From: Chara braunii
Taxonomy: Eukaryota > Streptophyta > Charophyceae > Charales > Characeae
Assembly (NCBI GenBank): GCA_003427395.1
Contig: BFEA01000095.1
Coordinates: 463,704-494,815 of the forward strand
Direction: 5' to 3'
Length of the DNA: 31,112 nt
This document shows positions 1 to 9,932 of the stretch, piece after piece. Under the pieces are notes generated by a model, which was given only the letters and a program-made list of their open reading frames with translations, made no database searches and had not been told where the DNA came from. The translations under genes and the position numbers were made by a program. The first letter of the stretch is position 1; each line of letters opens with the position of its first letter.

Positions 1-839
1 GGCGGTTGGGCCCGGTTTACCGCAGTGCACATTGCGAAGTCGCATTCTGGCCGTCCGATTTGCGGATCGGACGGCCATAGTGCTCTTCTAACATGGTGTC
101 TGTGGCACTTCCAGCGTGGGCGTCCGACGTGCATTTTCGAACCTGGCGTAGGGTGCGACGACAGATGAGCATCTGAGTGGGGTCTGGTGCTGCCCATTGG
201 CGTCTCCTGCTCAACGAGCTGGTCCGCGCGACGCCATGTAAGCGACTTCCTCCAACGCATGCGCAAAATCCGTTGTCGCGCCTCGTGTCTTGGAGAGCGG
301 GCGTCTTGATTTCCCCCCGCCATCGCGTCAGTCGACTGAGGTTCGACATCCCCTCTTTGCGTTCCGCGTCATCGTGTGTCCGCCGTCGTCTGCGCTTCGC
401 CCTCATGACATGGCCGACCGCGCCATTCAAGGTATAGTGCTGTTCTGTCTGGCCACGTGTCCTCCATCGACTACAATTGCTGGCGTTGGGGTTGAGGTGC
501 ATGCTTGTGTGCGCATAAGACGCGTTGCATCGTGCCATGTATAGTGGGTGGCGGGTACCGCTGTCGACGTGATGGGATTCGAGTCCGCGGCGTCCATCCC
601 TCCATGCTGTTCACTCTCGCTTGTTCATTCCTTTTCTGTGATTCGTTTTCTTGTTCTGTGTTCATTCTCGATCGTTCATTCCTTTCATGACTTCATTGCT
701 TGTCCCTTTCGATGTGAACGGGATCGAGACGACACCAGTTGCCCTTGTGTTGCCACGTAGTCGACAGAGCCACATGTTCAGTGACGAGAACCTGAACACG
801 GATCGACGACGTCCTCCCGTTGTTGAGCGCCACCCCTAC
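1..839. other. gene-free stretch, no supported gene
   Basis: Open frames exist on both strands, the longest being 173 codons on the minus strand, but the translations are arginine- and cysteine-rich, low in hydrophobic core pattern and match no family I recognise. A perfect 12-bp stem-loop lies at 48-77. A short phrase near 602-625 (tccatgctgttcactctcgc) recurs in the 59-bp duplication at 1485-1602, so the stretch shares repeat ancestry with the following kilobase. Confidence 0.6.
48..77. repeat. perfect 12-bp inverted repeat (stem-loop)
   Basis: The arm tggccgtccgat at 48-59 is the exact reverse complement of 66-77, with a 6-base loop. No gene end or U-tract is attached to it, so no terminator function is claimed. 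It could be the end or core of a small palindromic element. Confidence 0.7.
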
Positions 840-1085
840 TTAGCGTAAGAGACAGCCACTGCACGCCAGGTGGATGATCGAGAACCGCGTGCAGATCCCT
901 GTCGTGCTCGCACAGGGGGGGGGGCGACTGTGCAAGCACGACAGGGATCTGCGCGCGGTTCTCCAAATGATTGAATGTTGGTTTGTATACATCGCGGGGG
1001 GAGGGCATTTGTGCGAGCACGACTGGGATGCGCGCGCGGTTCTCGATCATCCACCTGCCGTGCATTGGCTGTCTCTTACGCTTAA
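840..1085. repeat. foldback element with about 75-bp terminal inverted repeats and a nested third arm
   Basis: The left arm at 840-914 is repeated in inverted orientation at 1010-1085, with a few mismatches and both outer ends containing gcgtaagagacagcca. Inside, 928-964 is a third copy of the inner part of the arm, also inverted relative to the left arm, so two alternative hairpins can form. A G10 run sits next to the left arm and a G6 run next to the right arm. This looks like a non-autonomous foldback or MITE-like element. No transposase is inside, and no clear target-site duplication can be defined at the ends (cttag against cttaag). Confidence 0.75.
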
Positions 1086-1744
1086 GACGGCTGATGTCCA
1101 ACACCGGGAAGATGTCTCACCACTGAACATCTGCCTCTGTCGCTGTAGAGACCACGTGTCAACCCGATCCCGCGCACACAGCGTGCAGATCATCCGTCCT
1201 AGAGCCCACCGATGTTGAGCGCGAGCTACTAGCGCTGGTCGTGAGCGATGCGCTGCGTCACTCCTTGTGACCAGCGAAAGGAATGTGCGCGCGACATCTG
1301 AGGGTTGTATGCCAGAGAACGCACAACCGGTCTGCGCGCGATGGCGAACGACATCGCAAGTCGCCACAATGACGATGCCGTTTTGTCGGCGTGATCACCG
1401 CTTGCGTCGTGGAGAACACCCCGTGATCACCGGTTGTGTCGTGAAGCACACCGTTTTATCGGCGTGATCACCGCTCGAGTCGATGGCCTCGTTCAACATC
1501 GAACAACGCGGCCTCCATGCTGTTCACTCTCGGTTGTGTCGAGGGCCTCGTTCAACATCGAACAACGCGGCCTCCATGTTGTTCACTCTCGCTTGTGTCG
1601 TGAAACACACCGTCTCTGCGGCTGTGAAGTGTCATGGTGATGCCGTCGCGTGGCCATGGGGAAGAGCGCGCGCACATGACAACACACCGACAATCATGTT
1701 GTAGTTCGGGCTTGCAGTTGCAACGGCGCCCCCACTTGCCCGCA
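1086..1744. other. gene-free stretch with short duplications
   Basis: No credible coding sequence is seen. The phrase tcggcgtgatcaccg occurs twice, at about 1387 and 1459, and a related gtgatcaccgg lies at about 1423, followed by a 59-bp tandem duplication. These look like local repeat growth rather than genes. Confidence 0.5.
1485..1602. repeat. 59-bp direct tandem duplication, two copies
   Basis: Copies begin at 1485 and 1544 with ggcctcgttcaacatcgaac and differ at only a few positions. The period is 59, not a multiple of three, so the unit is not a coding repeat. Confidence 0.8.
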
Positions 1745-2011
1745 CGAGTCGATAGCTCCGAACACCCTGCCAGCCGCCACCGTGCGAGGGTCGCAACACG
1801 AAGTTTGGATCCCAGCGAACTTCGCTTGTTGGCGCTTGTGATGTGGTGAGCTGTGCAAGGAGTTTGTCGGCATCATCATGATGACGCCGACAATCTCCTT
1901 GCGCAGCTCGCCACATCGCAAGCGCCAACAAGCGAAGTTCGCCGGGATCCGGACTTCGTGTTGCGACCCTCGCACGGTGGCGGCTGGCAGGGTGTTCGGA
2001 GCTATCGACTC
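1745..2011. repeat. 267-bp near-perfect palindrome
   Basis: Arms of about 133 bp fold around a centre near 1878 (catcatcatgatg). I count about eight mismatches, roughly 94 percent arm identity. Nearly all are places where the right arm keeps a CpG and the left arm has TpG or CpA, a pattern typical of methyl-cytosine decay. The arms contain a relative of the satellite box that follows: gaagtccggatcc here, aagttcggatcc there. A transcript would form one long hairpin. It may be a foldback element, or head-to-head copies of a satellite fragment. Confidence 0.8.
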
Positions 2012-2245
2012 GCGCTGTTAAACCACATATCCAACGCTGTGAGCTTCCATTGCCGGCACACGTAATGACACAAGGCGCGTCTGTCGCTTTAGTTCCTCTC
2101 CGCACGAACGTAAGAGCATATCCAACACTTTTGGCTCTTCGAACTACGGTCTTAACATTTCTACAAGCAATTTATTCTGAAAGAACCTATGGAATAACCT
2201 TCTGAGGCAGTCGAAAGGCCGAAGCGATGTCAACTTCTACAATCC

Positions 2246-5200
2246 AAGTTCGGATCTCGGCGGACTTCGGGGTTCCGCGCAAATCCAACCGCCCCGTTCA
2301 AGACCCCGGACTGTCCCACGTGATCTGCTAGTCGAAAACCGTGGGGTGCGCAAAATGCTCGCTTCGAGAAATGGCTTATAGGGGTTTATGGGGGGATGCG
2401 CCCAAGCATCACCTGCTTCTGTGCAAATGCCAAGCACCCATTCCTATAGATGCGACCGCGCAAAAACCTGTTACTCGCTACACTCGCATCCGCCAAGTTC
2501 GGATCCTGGCGGACTTTGAGGATCCGCGAAAAACTGATCCTCCTTCGCATGAGGTGTGGACCTTTGCGTCCGAGTTGCTACCGGGAGGAGTATTAGTTCG
2601 CAAAATTCCTCGTCGTACGGAATGCCCATTCAGGGGTGCGCATCAGGGGTTTACGAGGGTTTCCGTCGGTGCCATCATGCGTGTCCGTTATTGGGGTGCC
2701 GTCGATCCCGACGAGTTTTGGCAGTCGGAGGCCCTGGGGTGCGCAGAATGCTCGCTTCAAGAAATGGCTTGTAGGGGTTTACAGGGGGTGCGCCCAATCA
2801 TCATCTGCTTCTGTGCAAACGTCGACCAACCGTTCCAACCGCTGCAGCCGCGTGAAAACCTGTGACTCGCTGCACTCACGTTCGAATCCCGGCGGACTTT
2901 GAGGATCCGCCAGAATCCAAAAATCTTATGCATGACGCGTGGACCATTGCATGCGACTTGATTGCGAGAGGAGTGTTGGTGGGCAAAATTCCTCACCGTC
3001 TGGAATGCCCTTGTAGGGGTTTACGGGGGGTTCCGTCGGTGCCATCATGCGTGTGCGTTGTCGGTCTGCCGTCGATCCCGACGTGCTCAGGCAGTCGGAG
3101 GCCCTGGGGTGCGCTAAATGCTCGCTTCAAGAAATGGCTTGTAGGGGTTTATGGGGGGTGCGGCCAAGCATCGTTTGTTTCTGTGCAAACGCCGACCAAC
3201 CGTTCCAACCGCTGCAGCCGCGCGAAAACCTGTGACTCGCTGCACTCGCATCCGCCAAGTTCGGATCCCGACGGACTTTGAGGATCCGCTGGAATCCAAC
3301 AGTCCTACGCATGACGCGTGGACCATTGCGTGCGACTTGATTGCGAGAGGAGTGTTGGTGCGCAAAATTCCTCGCCGTCTGGAATGCCCTTGTAGGGGTT
3401 TAAGGGGGTTGCCGTTGGTGGCAGCAGACGTGTCCGTTGTCGGTCTGCCGTCGATCNCGACGTGCTCTGGTAGTCGGAGGCCCTGGGGTGCGCTAAATGC
3501 TCGCTTCAAGAAATGGCTTGTAGGGGTTTATGGGGGGTGCGGCCAAGCATCGTCTTTTTCTGTGCAAACGGCGACCAACCGTTCCAACCGATGCAGCCGC
3601 GCGAAAACCTGTGACTCGCTGCACTCGCATCCGCCAAGTTCGGATCCCGACGGACTTTGAGGATCCGCTTGAATCCACCCGTCCTACGCATGACGCGTGG
3701 ACCATTGCGTGCGACTTGATTGCGAGAGGAGTATTTGTGCGCAAAATTCCTCACCGTCTGGAATGCCCTTGTAGGGGTTTAAGGGGGTTGTCGTTGGTGA
3801 CAGCAGACATGTCCGTTGTCGGTCTGCCGTCGATCCCGACGTGCTCTGGTAGTCGGAGGCCCTGGGGTGCGCTAAATGCTTACTTCAAGAAATGCCTTGT
3901 AGGGGTTTATGGGGGGTGCGGCCAAGCATCGTCTGTTTCTGTGCACACGCGAACCGCACGTTCCAATAGCTGCAGCCACAAGAAAATCATTTCCTCGCTG
4001 CACACACATCCGCCAAGTTCGGATCCTGGCGGACTTTGAGGATCCGCGGCAATCTAATCGTCCTTCGCATGAGGCGTGGACCTTTGCGTGCCCGTTGCTT
4101 CCGGGAGGAGTTCTGCTGCGCAAAATTCCTCACTGTCTGGAATGACCGTGTAGGGGTTTATGGGGGTTGATGTCGGTTACTGCAAACGTGTCCGTTGTCG
4201 GTCTGCCATCGATCCCACCGTGTTCTGGTAGTCGCAGGCCCTTCGTTCCGCAAAGTGCTCGCTTCAAGAATTGGCGTTTAGGGATTTATGGGGGGTGCGG
4301 CCAAGCATCACCATCTTTTGTGCACACGCCAACTACCCGTTCCAATAGCTGCAGCCGCGCGAAAACCTGTTTCTCGCTGCACTCGCATCCGCCAAGTTCG
4401 GATCCCGGCGGACTTTGAGAATCCGCATGCATCTAACCGTCCTTCGCATGAGGCGTGGACCTTTTCGTGCGAGTTGGTCCAGGGAGGAGTATTGGTGCAC
4501 AAAATTCCTCGCCGCCTGGAATGCCCGCGTAGGGGTTTATGGGGGTGGCCGTCGGTGACAGCAGACGTGACCTTCATCGGTCTCCCGTCGATCTACGTTG
4601 CCCCCTACGGGTTTGGACCGTCGCGGAGCGCAGAGTCTTGTCGCGGACGTGCTCGTGTTCCGAAGCGCTTTCCGGTTCACGCTGTCGCACGTCCACGTTC
4701 TCGGCGCGCGAATCGGGGTTCGCCTTATCAATTGGCGGAGTCGGGGTTTGGAAGGGTTGCAAGGGAGGGGGTCTTTCATCCATTTCTGCATTTCGACATG
4801 TTATTTATGGGAATCTGACCGCGGGAATTTAACCGTGGGAATCTAACCGTCCTTTGCATGAGGCGTGGACCTTTCTGTGCGAGTTTCTTCCAGGAGGAGT
4901 ATTGGTGCGCAAAATTCTTCGCCGTCATGAATGCCCGTGTAGGGGTTTGTGGGGGTTGCCGTCGACGATAGCAGACGTGTCCGTTGTCGGTCTGCCGTCG
5001 ATCCTGACGTGTTCTGGAAGTCGGAGGCCCAGGGGTGCGCAAAATGCTCGATTCAAGAAATGGCTTATGGGGGGTTGTGGGGGGTGCCCCCAAACATGGC
5101 CGACTTTTGTGCAAACGCCAACCACCCATTCCAATAGCTGGAGCCGTGCGAAAACCCGTTACTCGCTGCACTCGCATTCCGCCGAGTTCGGATCCCGGCG

Positions 5201-5300
5201 GACTTTGAGGATCTGTGGGAATCTAACCGTCCTTCCCATGATGCGTGGACCTTTGTGTGCGAGTTGATTGCGCGAGGAGTATTGGTGCGCAACATTACTC
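2246..5300. repeat. tandem satellite, 379-bp period
   Basis: The box aagttcggatcc..cggacttt starts at 2246, 2495, 2878, 3257, 3636, 4015, 4394 and 5184 (g for the first a in the last). The steps are 249, 383, 379, 379, 379, 379 and 790. The first unit is short because it lacks a 128-bp segment; the last step contains a variant block. Within a full unit a segment around taggggttta occurs twice, 128 and 251 bp apart, showing an internal partial duplication. Because 379 is not divisible by three the reading frame changes in every unit, so the 131-176-codon open frames here are not genes. An ambiguous base lies at 3457. Confidence 0.9.
4589..4832. repeat. variant block replacing the normal satellite continuation
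   Basis: After the phrase gtcgatc the usual continuation is replaced by about 240 bp beginning ctacgttgccccc, after which the normal unit resumes at the gggaatctaaccgtcc phrase. A diverged copy of the same block, including cggttc..cgc.gtc, follows the equivalent satellite phrase near 5724-5960. This suggests a second, older monomer type. Confidence 0.55.
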
Positions 5301-6583
5301 GCTGTCTTTGTCTGTAGGGGTCAATTTGGGGTCGCGCTGCGCCGAATTGTCTAGTGGTACATCCACCGCTACCCTTTGTTCTGCGAGTGTTGTCGCACGA
5401 CGACCAATTGAAAGCGCGATGGCCTTCCTTCTGTGTGCCCGAAAATAGCGTTCCTTGCGTGCCCCCGCTGACGCTCCCTTCAAATGACACCGGCCGCGCA
5501 AAAACCGGTTCCTTGGTGCTCCAAGGCCCGCTTGAACGACGGCTCCCTGTGAGCTTCGGGACTCTGCGTTATTCTGACCGTCATTTTCAACGGCTTAGAC
5601 TTCCCCGTGCGTTTTCGTGCGCGGTGGCCTGGTGGTGCGCAAAATTTTTCGTCTTGAGGATTGCCCTTAAAGAGGTTTATTGGGGTTGACGACGGTTTTT
5701 GTGGCCGGATCGAAATGCGGTCTGCCATTGATCTTCGTTGCCCTCCGATGAAAGGAATCGTCGCGACAGGTGAGGTTCAGTCGCCGACATGCTTCTGCCT
5801 CGGTATGCTTTGCGGTTCGCGCAGTCAGGTGTTACATTGCCATTGCACAAGTCGGAGATCGCCTTCTCGTTTTCGCGGACCGGGATTTGTTGGGGTTCCG
5901 GGAGGGTCTTCGATTCATGGTTGTAATTTTCTTCTCCACGCCGCCTGGGTGTTGGAGTTGCGCGCTGTTCTACCTTTGCCTTTTGAAATCAGGAAGTTTG
6001 GTCGATAGGGGCAATCGGTGTTCACAGGGGTCTCTTGGGGCCCCGCGCTGCGACGACTTGTGAGGTGCTGCACCCACGGCTAGCCTTCCTACTGACAGCG
6101 GCAGAGCGTGGACACGAGGTTCGGAGCGCGACGAACTTTCCAGTTCCGAGGGATGCTAACCATCCTTTTGCGCGGTCTGGTCCATCGCGTGTGTTGTTAT
6201 TGTCTGGGACCTATGGGTGCGCAATCAAGCTCGTCGTGTGTGTTGCCGTGGTTGGGATATAGGTGGCAGTCATTATTGTCGTTCGCGTGCGGAGGCGCTT
6301 CGGTGTTGAAGCCGCGTGGGCTGCAAAGGCTTTCGGTACAGACACACATACTTCGAATCGACGTGCAGTTGCTCGGGGGTTGTGGGGGCCGGTTGAGGGT
6401 CATTAAACCATGTTATTTTTTGTCTTCTTCCTCTCACACCATTGCTTTCGTTACGTCGATTGGCCAACGGTCAGTGCGCGGCGACCCGTTAATGACCGGT
6501 TCGCCGTCGATTCGATTTCTGCCGAGTTCGGATCCCGACGGACTTTTTTGCTTCGGCTGCAACACTTGGAATCGGCTCTGGGC
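5301..6583. other. degenerate satellite-derived sequence, no supported gene
   Basis: Scattered satellite phrases persist: ggtgcgcaaaattttt near 5634, aaagaggtttattgggg near 5670 and gccgagttcggatcccgacgg near 6521. Between them the sequence has diverged. Open frames of up to 185 codons show no recognisable domain. I read this as an eroded flank of the array. Confidence 0.5.
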
Positions 6584-6643
6584 GGGGGGGGGGGGGGGGG
6601 GGAAAGAGGTTGGGGGGGGGGGGGGGGGGGTGGGGGGGGGGGG
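6584..6643 (+). repeat. long poly-G tracts
   Basis: Three G runs of about 19, 19 and 12 bases are separated by aaagaggtt and a single t. The reverse complement encodes proline runs in shadow frames. Such tracts can form G-quadruplexes and are also where assemblies fail, so exact lengths should not be trusted. Confidence 0.85.
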
Positions 6644-6827
6644 TTGGCCCTTAATTTTGTTGTAATCGTGCTTACAGTTTGCTGTGCTGTTTTGCAGGGT
6701 GTAGAGACGAATTCGAATGAACCGTTCAATCCGCACTGCATAGTTTAATCGATTTCGCTGACGGGAATCACAACCGTTGCACCGACGGTAACATGACGGC
6801 GCCAAAGACGGCTCGGCGAACGGCCGC

Positions 6828-7415
6828 ATGAAACGGGATATGGAAACTGAAGAAGCCGTCGACTTGCATTGCCAGCTACAACACCTGGAATTGGCCTCGA
6901 CGAGCTCTTCATACAGTTCGCCGTTCCAACAGTCCACTGCAACTTTCCCCAGAAAAAGAAGTCTACCTTTTCGTGAGAGTTTTGGAGGTTGCATCCAACT
7001 GCCTACGGATTTGGCGACAACGTCCGCAAGTGAAAAACCGTTTGCCTCCTGGATCAAGTTTCACTTTCCTGGCGAGGTGAACCCCACCACTTCGGTGCAC
7101 AGCAGTTGCGTGCCAATGGGTGCTTCTTACGCAACATCTGATGACAAGAGTGAGAAGTTGGTGGCCACTGATTACTCATCTGGACAACAGTCCTCTTCCA
7201 CTGGACCTTTGCTTCGCGCTACCTCCGGTAGTACGGAGTTGGTTGCCACCGACTATTCTTCGGAGGAACATTCCACAGCACGGGCGAGTCCAACGCAAGT
7301 GCAAAGTGATGATGCGATTCCAATTCAGAGTCAGTCTGTGTCAGAAGCGTCATTAGAGAGAAGGGCGATTCTGCAGATTTTGCCCGCACCTCTGCCAGGC
7401 GAAAGACGAACGTAA
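6828..7415 (+). CDS. hypothetical serine/threonine-rich protein, possible N-terminal part of the downstream gene
   Basis: This 195-codon ORF starts at ATG 6828 and ends at TAA 7413. The product is polar and low-complexity in its second half, with a repeated LVATDYSS phrase near residues 111 and 137. No domain is recognised. It is in the same reading frame as the large transposase-like ORF starting at 7614, so it may be the N-terminal region of that protein separated by stop codons or by an intron. About 100 bp upstream, tttgctgtgctgttttgcag (ending about 6697) resembles a 3' splice site, so a further exon may lie upstream. Codon use looks ordinary and the frame is clean, which favours real coding ancestry. 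No function is assigned. Confidence 0.45.
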   Translation: MKRDMETEEAVDLHCQLQHLELASTSSSYSSPFQQSTATFPRKRSLPFRESFGGCIQLPTDLATTSASEKPFASWIKFHFPGEVNPTTSVHSSCVPMGASYATSDDKSEKLVATDYSSGQQSSSTGPLLRATSGSTELVATDYSSEEHSTARASPTQVQSDDAIPIQSQSVSEASLERRAILQILPAPLPGERRT

Positions 7416-7418
7416 AGC

Positions 7419-7613
7419 ATGGGTAATAGGAACGCTAGGAGGAGAGAACATTACAAAAGAGCGAGAAACATGCTGTCCGAAAAAAGAATGCTCATGGTGC
7501 GAGGTATGACATGTTGCAAGGCTCGATGTTGTTACGACGTGTCGCCTGAGGAAGTGCGAAAGGTTAGACAAGGACTGTAGAGTAAGAGTCCGGTGGAGCG
7601 AGCTGAGTGGTGG
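7419..7613 (+). pseudogene. in-frame cysteine-rich segment interrupted by TAG, missing N-terminal part of the transposase-like protein
   Basis: Reading in the frame of the large ORF, an ATG at 7419 opens a basic segment containing CCKARCC followed by a helix-like EEVRKVRQ stretch. It is interrupted by TAG at 7578-7580, then continues SKSPVERAEWW directly into the main ORF. From memory, DUF7869-type proteins carry a similar cysteine motif followed by an arginine-rich helix just ahead of the main body, so the segment belongs to the protein. The TAG is then a nonsense mutation, a sequencing error, or part of an intron. A 171-nt GT...AG interval (7412-7582) would remove both this TAG and the TAA at 7413 in frame, but would also remove the cysteines and has a poor pyrimidine tract. 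Confidence 0.55.
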
Positions 7614-9401
7614 ATGAAAAGTATTAAGGATTTCACAGTGAATGAGGGTGGACAGAGACGTGTCCGCCCTGTGGAGTTGGAACGTTCGATGTGCGTTAAG
7701 GCGTACTGCAATGTACTCGGTGTCTCGTGTAATACATTTTACAGTTACAAAAAACGTTTCGACAATGGTTACGTGCGTTCCGAGCATGGCCTAATGGGAA
7801 AATGTCGGCCAACCAGTAAAACGGTCGCCATGCTTGCCAGCATGAAAGCGTTCATCGAGTGTCATGCGGATAGCATGCCGAATGGGGTGGGTAATGAAGG
7901 TGGGGTTTCCAGACCGAAGCTTCGACTCCCTGCTGCTTTCACGAAGCGATCAATTTATGAGTCCATCAAATCAGACTTTCTGGCCGCTGGCCTCGCTGTC
8001 GTGTCTGAGTCCAACTTCTATAAATTGTGGCGGAAACACTTTTTCCACGTTTCCCTCGCGCACTCTAACACGTTCACGAAGTGCGCCGTCTGTCATGAGC
8101 TGAAGGAACGTATACAGTATGTTGCTCTTCCTCGAGATCGAGAACAAGCTCGAGACGATATGAAAGCTCACCAAAGGATGCAAGTTGAACACAGATTGGA
8201 CTATAGTCGAGCGAAAACTGATTCAATGGTCCGTCCGAACGAGCGTTTGTGTCTCAACATTGATGGCATGGATCAGAAGAAAACAACTGTCCCCCATATT
8301 GGTCAGGCTAACTACTCGAAAGCACTTAAACACGAGATGATGATGAAGACGAATCTGACAGGCGTCATTGCACACGGTAGAGACCCTAGTATATATGTAT
8401 ACACGAGGTTTCCGTATTTCAAACACGATTCGAGCACGATCGCTACTTGTGTTATGAGAACCCTTGTCGAGATTCAAGGGAGCGGGACGCCACAGCCACG
8501 ATGTTTGCACATTCAAGCGGATAACTGTTGGCGGGCAAACAAGAAGAAGTATATACGTGCGATGGCTGCGCTGTTGGTTAAGTTCAAAGTTTTCGAAGAG
8601 GTAGAAATAGGTTTCATGCTGGTGGGACACACCCATACAGACGTTGACGCTACTTTCAGTGTTTTCTCGAAGAAATTGAAAGACATAGACGCTTTTACTA
8701 TGGACGAGTTCTTCGAGCTCATAGAGCAATCACACAAAAAGCCTCCCAAATGTATTTTCCTCGATACGATGGAAGATTGGATTAGTATAGTAGACCCGTG
8801 CGTTGCGTCAGACATTACCGGTATTTCGAAACCAGACTTGCTTAAATTTTTGATGGTTGGAGATAATCCGGGCATGTTGTACAAGGAGTTTTGCGATGAC
8901 GACAAATGGTTGTCCAAGGAAGGTCCGATTTATTGGTTCAATCAAAACCCCGATGAGAGTTATGCAGAACCTTCGTGGCCGTTTGACCCGCCTCATATGC
9001 AACCCCTTCCTCGAAATGACTATTTGAATGGCAAAAATGGTGCTGTTCGATTTTGCGAGTTGCTGGAGAGTAGGCGGTCGACGTGGTGCACTTACAATGA
9101 CCATGAGGTGAGTAGGAGAGAAATAGCTTTGTGTTACTGGAAGGAGGTTATCAAACATGGCGATGAGATCATCGCCAACGGGTTGTCCTCACAAACTCAA
9201 GAAAGTTTTTGGCCACGACCACGGCTGCTCGAAAGCGATCAACAACCTCCTCCTCGCAGTGTCAATAGCGACGACAGGGAACCCCTGTTTGTTGGACGAA
9301 GAAAAAATCGCCCGAAGACTAGGAAGAAGAGGAAGATGAAGGTGAAGAACTCTCTTCCTTCCTCTCACCTTGTTGATTCCTTGATGTTAGTGTCCACTTG
9401 A
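7614..9401 (+). CDS. DUF7869-like, transposase-like protein
   Basis: The ORF is continuous from ATG 7614 to TGA 9399 (595 codons). Numbering residues from 7593, where the uninterrupted frame becomes protein-like, a helix-turn-helix-like region (about 35-60) is followed by a CxxC pair at C164/C167. An RNase H-fold-like core follows: IDGMD at 223-227, QADN at 308-311 and VGHTHTDVD at 344-352. The spacing of these acidic residues resembles the DDE/D arrangement of transposases. The GHTH..D signature followed by an aromatic and serine is what I associate with DUF7869. Residues 569-587 are lysine/arginine-rich and could be a nuclear localisation signal. The C-terminal 15 or so residues run into pyrimidine-rich repeat, so the authentic end may be lost. 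Family identity is from memory; catalytic activity is inference. The upstream in-frame stops suggest a recently disabled copy or an unannotated intron. Confidence 0.65.
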   Translation: MKSIKDFTVNEGGQRRVRPVELERSMCVKAYCNVLGVSCNTFYSYKKRFDNGYVRSEHGLMGKCRPTSKTVAMLASMKAFIECHADSMPNGVGNEGGVSRPKLRLPAAFTKRSIYESIKSDFLAAGLAVVSESNFYKLWRKHFFHVSLAHSNTFTKCAVCHELKERIQYVALPRDREQARDDMKAHQRMQVEHRLDYSRAKTDSMVRPNERLCLNIDGMDQKKTTVPHIGQANYSKALKHEMMMKTNLTGVIAHGRDPSIYVYTRFPYFKHDSSTIATCVMRTLVEIQGSGTPQPRCLHIQADNCWRANKKKYIRAMAALLVKFKVFEEVEIGFMLVGHTHTDVDATFSVFSKKLKDIDAFTMDEFFELIEQSHKKPPKCIFLDTMEDWISIVDPCVASDITGISKPDLLKFLMVGDNPGMLYKEFCDDDKWLSKEGPIYWFNQNPDESYAEPSWPFDPPHMQPLPRNDYLNGKNGAVRFCELLESRRSTWCTYNDHEVSRREIALCYWKEVIKHGDEIIANGLSSQTQESFWPRPRLLESDQQPPPRSVNSDDREPLFVGRRKNRPKTRKKRKMKVKNSLPSSHLVDSLMLVST

Positions 9402-9932
9402 TGAAGCTTCCACTCCTTGCACAATCCCCTCTTGGCTATGACTCCCTTCTTCTCCAAGCCCTTCTCTCCTCCTTCCTTGCTCTCTCTCAGGCTATGTCAA
9501 GCTCCCCTAGCTATGGCTATGGAGTCCTCCCCTCTAGGAGGGCTAATGAGGCTCCTCTAGCCTTTCCTTCTCTCCTACACCCAGGAGGGATATGACGGAT
9601 CACCTCCCAAGTGTCTCTCCCATCATCACTATCCTCTAGAGTCTTCCCCTCTACCTCCTAGTCTCCTCTAAGCTCTCCCACTCCCATGGGCTCCTCCCTC
9701 CTCACTCCAAGTGCAAAGGTGCTCATGTGAGCTCACTTGGGCAGCATGGGCACTCCTCATGCAAATGTGAGCATGGCGGACTGCATCCTCAGCTTATGTA
9801 GGCTGAAACCAGCAGTCCGGCCAGCCCACGAGCCTCCCCATGAGCCTTGAGGTGAACAGAGGTACCCCCAAGGCTTAATTCCTCTACTAGGCCCTTCTGG
9901 AGGTACCTGGGCCTCATTTTGGTCAAGTACAT

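Noticed and set aside
17-538. 173-codon minus-strand ORF
   Set aside because: Composition is arginine- and cysteine-rich with no domain-like pattern; GC-rich DNA gives such open frames by chance.
1860-1900. Palindrome centre considered as a transcription terminator
   Set aside because: It is the middle of a 267-bp foldback, has no U-tract, and the genome appears eukaryotic.
3151-4039. Long plus-strand open frames with mutually similar translations in the satellite
   Set aside because: The similarity is the satellite itself. The 379-bp period shifts frame every unit and equivalent frames are open on the other strand.
6434-7057. 207-codon minus-strand ORF with long proline runs
   Set aside because: The proline runs are the reverse complement of the poly-G tract, and the rest is antisense to the plus-strand serine-rich ORF.
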